A DNA stretch of 42,889 nt from an uncultured Treponema sp. (lineage in GTDB: Bacteria > Spirochaetota > Spirochaetia > Treponematales > Treponemataceae): NCBI GenBank assembly GCA_937877515.1, contig CALFIX010000051.1:1-42889 (forward strand), given 5' to 3'. The position numbers and the translations under genes were made by a program. The notes under the pieces are model-generated. The model did not search any database. It was not told the origin of the DNA and saw nothing but the letters and a program-made list of their open reading frames with translations. Positions 40,174 to 42,889 of this stretch are shown here, piece after piece (within the stretch, counting starts at the first letter, position 1; the number at the start of each line of letters is the position of its first letter).

Positions 40174-40893
40174 ATGACTTTTAAACAGTTAAAAGTTGCA
40201 GTTTATGCAGACGGTGCAGACAAGGATGCAATGATTGCAGAGTACAAAAAAGGTTATGTATCTGGCTTTACAACAAACCCTAGCCTTATGAAAAAGGCCG
40301 GTGTTACAGACTACGTAACATTCGCAAAAGAAGTATGCGAAGCTATTCCAGACTTACCACTCAGCTTTGAAGTTTTTGGCGATGACTTTGACACAATGGA
40401 AAAAGAAGCAAACGTTATTGCAAAGCTTGGTAAAAATGTATTTGTAAAAATTCCTATCATGCTTACAGACGGAACTTCTACAGCTCCTCTTATTAAAAAG
40501 CTCTCTAGTCAGGGCATTCAGCTTAACGTAACTGCTATCTTTACAGTAAAGCAGGTACGCGACGCAGTAAATGCTTTTGCTCCAAACACAAAAAATATTG
40601 TTTCTGTTTTTGCAGGCCGCCTTGCAGATAGTGGTATTGACCCGATTCCTGTAATGAAAAAGACTGCAAAAATCTGTAAGAGTAAGCCTGGCACAATGAG
40701 CCTTTGGGCAAGCACCCGCGAACTCTTTAACCTTATAGAGGCAGACCGCTGCAAGTGTGACATCATCACAGTTCCAAACAGCGTTCTTGCAAAGATTCCT
40801 GGAATGGGAACAACTCCTATGCAAGGAAGCAAAGCTACAGTTCTTACATTTGCAAAAGACATTAAGGATCTTGGCTTTAGTATCTTAAAGTAA
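40174..40893 (+). CDS. tal: Transaldolase / fructose-6-phosphate aldolase family protein
   Basis: The 239-residue enzyme is a small class I aldolase of the TalC/FSA type. It has the GFTTNPSLMKKAG motif (31-43), the Schiff-base Lys92 in VFVKIPI, GIQLNVTAIFT, VSVFAGRLADSGIDP and the TVPNSVLAKI strand. It should transfer dihydroxyacetone units in the non-oxidative pentose phosphate pathway, which would suit pentose (arabinose) use by this organism. Whether it is a true transaldolase or an F6P aldolase cannot be settled by sequence alone, and it is somewhat longer than typical 215-220-residue members. It has its own promoter and ends at a long dyad. Confidence 0.9.
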   Translation: MTFKQLKVAVYADGADKDAMIAEYKKGYVSGFTTNPSLMKKAGVTDYVTFAKEVCEAIPDLPLSFEVFGDDFDTMEKEANVIAKLGKNVFVKIPIMLTDGTSTAPLIKKLSSQGIQLNVTAIFTVKQVRDAVNAFAPNTKNIVSVFAGRLADSGIDPIPVMKKTAKICKSKPGTMSLWASTRELFNLIEADRCKCDIITVPNSVLAKIPGMGTTPMQGSKATVLTFAKDIKDLGFSILK

Positions 40894-40907
40894 AAACTTA
40901 AAAACAG

Positions 40908-41008
40908 TTCGCCCCAAAAATTGCGGGTCCCAGTCACGAAAAAAGTAAAGGAATCCCCCAAAAGGTCCCCCTTTACTTTTTTCTACGTCCCTCAATTTTT
41001 GGGGCGAA
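40908..41008. repeat. 101-nt composite inverted repeat
   Basis: Outer arms of 16 bp match perfectly (40908-40923 with 40993-41008). Inside, GGG/CCC pairs continue, and an inner perfect 14-bp stem (40938-40951 with 40970-40983) closes on a C/G-rich loop. It sits between convergent genes and may serve as a bidirectional terminator. The perfect outer ends are also compatible with a degenerate miniature element; no flanking target-site duplication is evident. Confidence 0.8.
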
Positions 41009-41052
41009 ATATTTATAGAATTATTTCAGCTAAAAATCCAACGTCATTATTT

Positions 41053-41595
41053 CTACAGAAGGCTTTTTACGCACTCTTCTACTTTCTTCATATCTGCTGT
41101 TGGTTCAAAGCGGGCAACAACATTTCCTTTGCGGTCAATTACAAACTTTGTAAAATTCCACTTGATATCAGGATTACTCTTATAGTTTTTGTCCAGCTTT
41201 TTAAGCATAAGGTTCATGGCTAAAGCTGCAGGGCCTTTTCCCATACCTTCAAAACCTTTCTGTTCTTTAAGCCATTTATAAAGTGGAAGCGAATTTTCTC
41301 CGTTTACATCACTCTTTTTCATCTGGTCAAACTGAGTCTTGTACTTAAGCTGACAGAATTCGTGAACCTGCTGGTCAGTACCTGGAGTCTGGCCTGCAAA
41401 CTGATTACAAGGAATGTCCAAAACCTCAAAGCCCTGCTCATGATAAGTCTCATACATCTTTTCAATAGGCTCATATTGAGGTGTAAAACCACAACCTGTT
41501 GCAGTATTAACTACCAAAACAACTTTTCCCTCAAAGCTTTTTAAAGGAAATTCTTCTCCATTTCTTGTTGTAACAGAATAATCATAAAATGCCAT
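41053..41595 (-). CDS. Glutathione peroxidase family protein (cysteine type)
   Basis: The 180-residue thioredoxin-fold peroxidase has the peroxidatic Cys35 in NTATGCGFTPQY, then IPCNQFAGQTPG (Cys63 likely the resolving cysteine) and IKWNFTKFVID, giving the Cys/Gln/Trp/Asn tetrad. There is no selenocysteine. Bacterial members are usually thioredoxin-dependent and reduce organic or hydrogen peroxides in the cytoplasm, which suits a microaerotolerant anaerobe. The ATG at 41595 follows AGGAGGTG; an in-frame codon 24 bases earlier lies before that site. A palindromic operator covers its promoter. Confidence 0.93.
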   Translation of the reverse strand: MAFYDYSVTTRNGEEFPLKSFEGKVVLVVNTATGCGFTPQYEPIEKMYETYHEQGFEVLDIPCNQFAGQTPGTDQQVHEFCQLKYKTQFDQMKKSDVNGENSLPLYKWLKEQKGFEGMGKGPAALAMNLMLKKLDKNYKSNPDIKWNFTKFVIDRKGNVVARFEPTADMKKVEECVKSLL

Positions 41596-41621
41596 AATGC
41601 ACCTCCTAAAATTGTTCACGA

Positions 41622-41654
41622 TTTAATTGTACACAATTAAATGAACACTGTCAA
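41622..41654 (-). promoter_or_regulatory. Peroxidase promoter with palindromic operator
   Basis: On the minus strand: TTGACA (41649-41654), 17 bases, TACAAT (41626-41631). A palindrome with perfect 9-bp arms, TTTAATTGT and ACAATTAAA around two bases (41622-41641), covers the -10 box and part of the spacer. It resembles MarR/OhrR-type operators, which carry AATTGTA…TACAATT cores and control peroxide defence genes. Confidence 0.75.
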
Positions 41655-41689
41655 GCAAAATTTTCTTTTTTTTTTAGATTTTTTGATTT

Positions 41690-42592
41690 TTACAAAAGGC
41701 GCTCTAAATCTTCTGCTTTAAAGCCTCGCCTTTCTCCTGGTTTTGGGTTACGACCAATTTCCTGGAAAACAAGATTCATTATATTTTTAACCTTGTCAGT
41801 AATCATAACATAAATACGTTCAGAAAGACGTTGTTTAATGTCCCATTCAAGCCCCTGCTGACCGTCAGAACGACGCACAAAAACAAATACAAGTAAGTTT
41901 TTACCGTCTTCTATGGAACGCTCTAAAATTACAATTCCATCTGTAATAAAATGCAGACCGCCAGCTTCTACATAGATATCTGTAAGCTTTTCATACATTG
42001 GAATATAAATGTTTTCATCTACCACGCAAGAAAAGTGGCTCAAACTTACATCTACAAGCTTTGCATTAAGCTTTTTTTTGTGATATTCAAAATTTACTTT
42101 GCTAATATTATCTGCAATAGCACGAACATTCTTACGGCGTCCTACAGCCTGATTGGCGTACAAAACCTTATCTATAAGGCCAAAATTTTTTTCTTTCTGG
42201 TACTCAAGCGAAATACACCCGCACTGAATTCCCACATCAAAAAGATAGTATTTTTCCAGGGCTGTTTTTTCAGAAGAAGATTCCCGCTTTGCATACAGAA
42301 CACCTATCAGAGCATTGTTTCCATAGGTTTCCTGCAAATAACGGATGTAGTGAGGCCATTCAATGGATTCAACTTTTGAATCGATGTAAAAGAAAAAAAT
42401 GGAATCTGTAAAAAGAGTCATTAAAGCTTCAATTTTTTTATCTAAGGAGCAAGTTCTGTCATCTGCAATAAAATAGGCTTCATAACCACGAGCCATATAG
42501 TCTTCAAGGTAAGAGTCGGGCAACAAAGAAACGTCAGGCACAATAAAAAAAGTTTTGCGCCCCTCAATAATGTTGGAAACTGATTCGTCCAT
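41690..42592 (-). CDS. PilZ-like cyclic-di-GMP effector candidate
   Basis: This 300-residue cytoplasmic protein has an N-terminal alpha/beta region like a degenerate receiver domain (TFFIVPDVSLLPDSYLEDYM, IFFFYIDSK) and a later region like PilZ: RRKNVR supplies the RxxxR motif, and LVDVSLSHFSC aligns with the D/NxSxxG motif but lacks the glycine. Its end (ERRGFKAEDLERLL) is charged and helical. It may therefore bind cyclic di-GMP weakly or not at all. I choose the ATG at 42592, five bases after AGAGGA; a TTG 15 bases earlier is less likely. Two GGDEF proteins are encoded in the same window, but not next to it. Confidence 0.65.
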   Translation of the reverse strand: MDESVSNIIEGRKTFFIVPDVSLLPDSYLEDYMARGYEAYFIADDRTCSLDKKIEALMTLFTDSIFFFYIDSKVESIEWPHYIRYLQETYGNNALIGVLYAKRESSSEKTALEKYYLFDVGIQCGCISLEYQKEKNFGLIDKVLYANQAVGRRKNVRAIADNISKVNFEYHKKKLNAKLVDVSLSHFSCVVDENIYIPMYEKLTDIYVEAGGLHFITDGIVILERSIEDGKNLLVFVFVRRSDGQQGLEWDIKQRLSERIYVMITDKVKNIMNLVFQEIGRNPKPGERRGFKAEDLERLL

Positions 42593-42750
42593 AAAATTCC
42601 TCTTCAATTAAATTTTTGACGACATTTTTTATGGAACTTTTTATATTAGGTATATTGTAACAGAATATTAAATAAATTCAATAGTTTTTTTGGACGATAT
42701 TAAAAATGTAAAAAATAAACTTTTACAATAAACAGCACCTTACAAAATTA

Positions 42751-42842
42751 CGGGCTTTGCGGGGTTCCGCCTCCAGGCTCCATTGCTTCACTTCGTTCCG
42801 CAACTCGCTTATCGCTCGCCCCTACAATCCCGCGTCGGTGAA
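42751..42842. other. GC-rich patch abutting a lipoprotein gene fragment
   Basis: A sharply GC-richer stretch with short symmetrical words (GCGGGGTTCCGC, TCGCTTATCGCTCGCCCC) ends exactly where similarity to the lipoprotein at 39024-39440 begins. It has no credible coding sequence of its own and is similar in character, not clearly in sequence, to the patch at 35285-35365. The AT-rich stretch before it (42593-42750) shows nothing I can name. Confidence 0.5.
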
Positions 42843-42889
42843 CAAACTTTAGGGCAAGCTACAAACAAAAACGAGAAAAGAAAAATAAA
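42809..42889 (-). pseudogene. Broken third copy of the tandem lipoprotein (partial at window end)
   Basis: On the minus strand the last ~40 bases of the window code for FIFLFSFLFVACPKV, differing from paralogue A (39024-39440) at one residue. After PKV the frame enters the GC-rich patch, reads CSPTRDCRGER and stops at 42809-42811. The conserved VFNTASP segment and the whole mature body are missing. The initiation codon lies beyond the window. It is most simply a lipoprotein gene cut off by an inserted or recombined GC-rich element. Confidence 0.7.

Noticed and set aside
40354..40961. Two overlapping minus-strand open frames opposite the transaldolase gene.
   Set aside because: The transaldolase has a promoter, ribosome binding site and clear family motifs; the opposite frames have none of these.
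41660..41690. Long T run on the plus strand between the peroxidase promoter and the PilZ-like gene stop, considered as a terminator.
   Set aside because: It is read as an A run by the minus-strand gene ending there, and no GC-rich hairpin precedes it in either direction.
41951..42379. Open frame of about 142 codons on the plus strand opposite the PilZ-like gene.
   Set aside because: No ribosome binding site or promoter; composition matches antisense of the minus-strand gene.

Overview
The window reads as chromosomal DNA from a host-associated, plant-polysaccharide-using spirochaete, most likely a gut or rumen Treponema. The support is AT-rich coding sequence, many short lipoproteins with loose spirochaetal lipoboxes (VSGC, SSC, TAC, VSC, VAC), an Rnf complex in the order C-D-G-E-A-B, LarB, Era with a GRPSAGKST P-loop, cyclic-di-GMP proteins, and a poly-G tract inside the promoter of a lipoprotein gene. 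The genus is inferred; no rRNA is present. I see no tRNA, rRNA, CRISPR array, prophage or insertion sequence.

Layout. 1-7126: the 3' end of an elongation factor G gene, a membrane GGDEF protein on the minus strand, an orphan RecA-like ATPase, an S66 LD-carboxypeptidase, phosphoglycerate mutase, RadC and a cardiolipin synthase-type PLD protein. 7149-12029: an orphan solute-binding lipoprotein, a Cache-PAS-GGDEF sensor, an HtrA-type protease, and a coiled-coil protein with an AT-hook/histone-H1-like tail. 12093-17119: the complete rnfCDGEAB operon. 17175-22761: a secreted protein of unknown function, a COG2509 FAD enzyme, a polar amino acid ABC importer whose binding protein appears circularly permuted, and a DMT exporter. 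22899-28642: glycogen phosphorylase, glycogen debranching enzyme and Era.

28639-35114 is an arabinan-use locus on the minus strand. A secreted GH43 enzyme should cut the polymer, a binding protein and two permeases import the oligomers, and a cytoplasmic GH43 enzyme finishes them. The importer's ATPase is not here. Intercistronic stem-loops separate the binding protein from the permeases and the permeases from the last gene. Shared TTGATAC motifs lie in both main promoters.

35285-42889 is more accessory: lipoproteins (one behind the poly-G promoter, two tandem paralogues, and a third truncated copy running off the window end), a gene remnant, YchF, LarB, transaldolase, a glutathione peroxidase under a palindromic operator, and a PilZ-like protein. 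GC-rich intergenic patches and a 101-nt dyad lie among them.

The most notable observations are: (1) an amino acid-binding lipoprotein whose two halves are in swapped order; (2) a G10 tract that makes up most of a 17-bp promoter spacer; (3) at least six genes without a Shine-Dalgarno sequence whose -10 box ends 6-7 nt before the ATG, implying leaderless mRNAs next to ordinary Shine-Dalgarno genes; (4) dyads or repeats placed over the rnf, glutathione peroxidase and arabinanase promoters.
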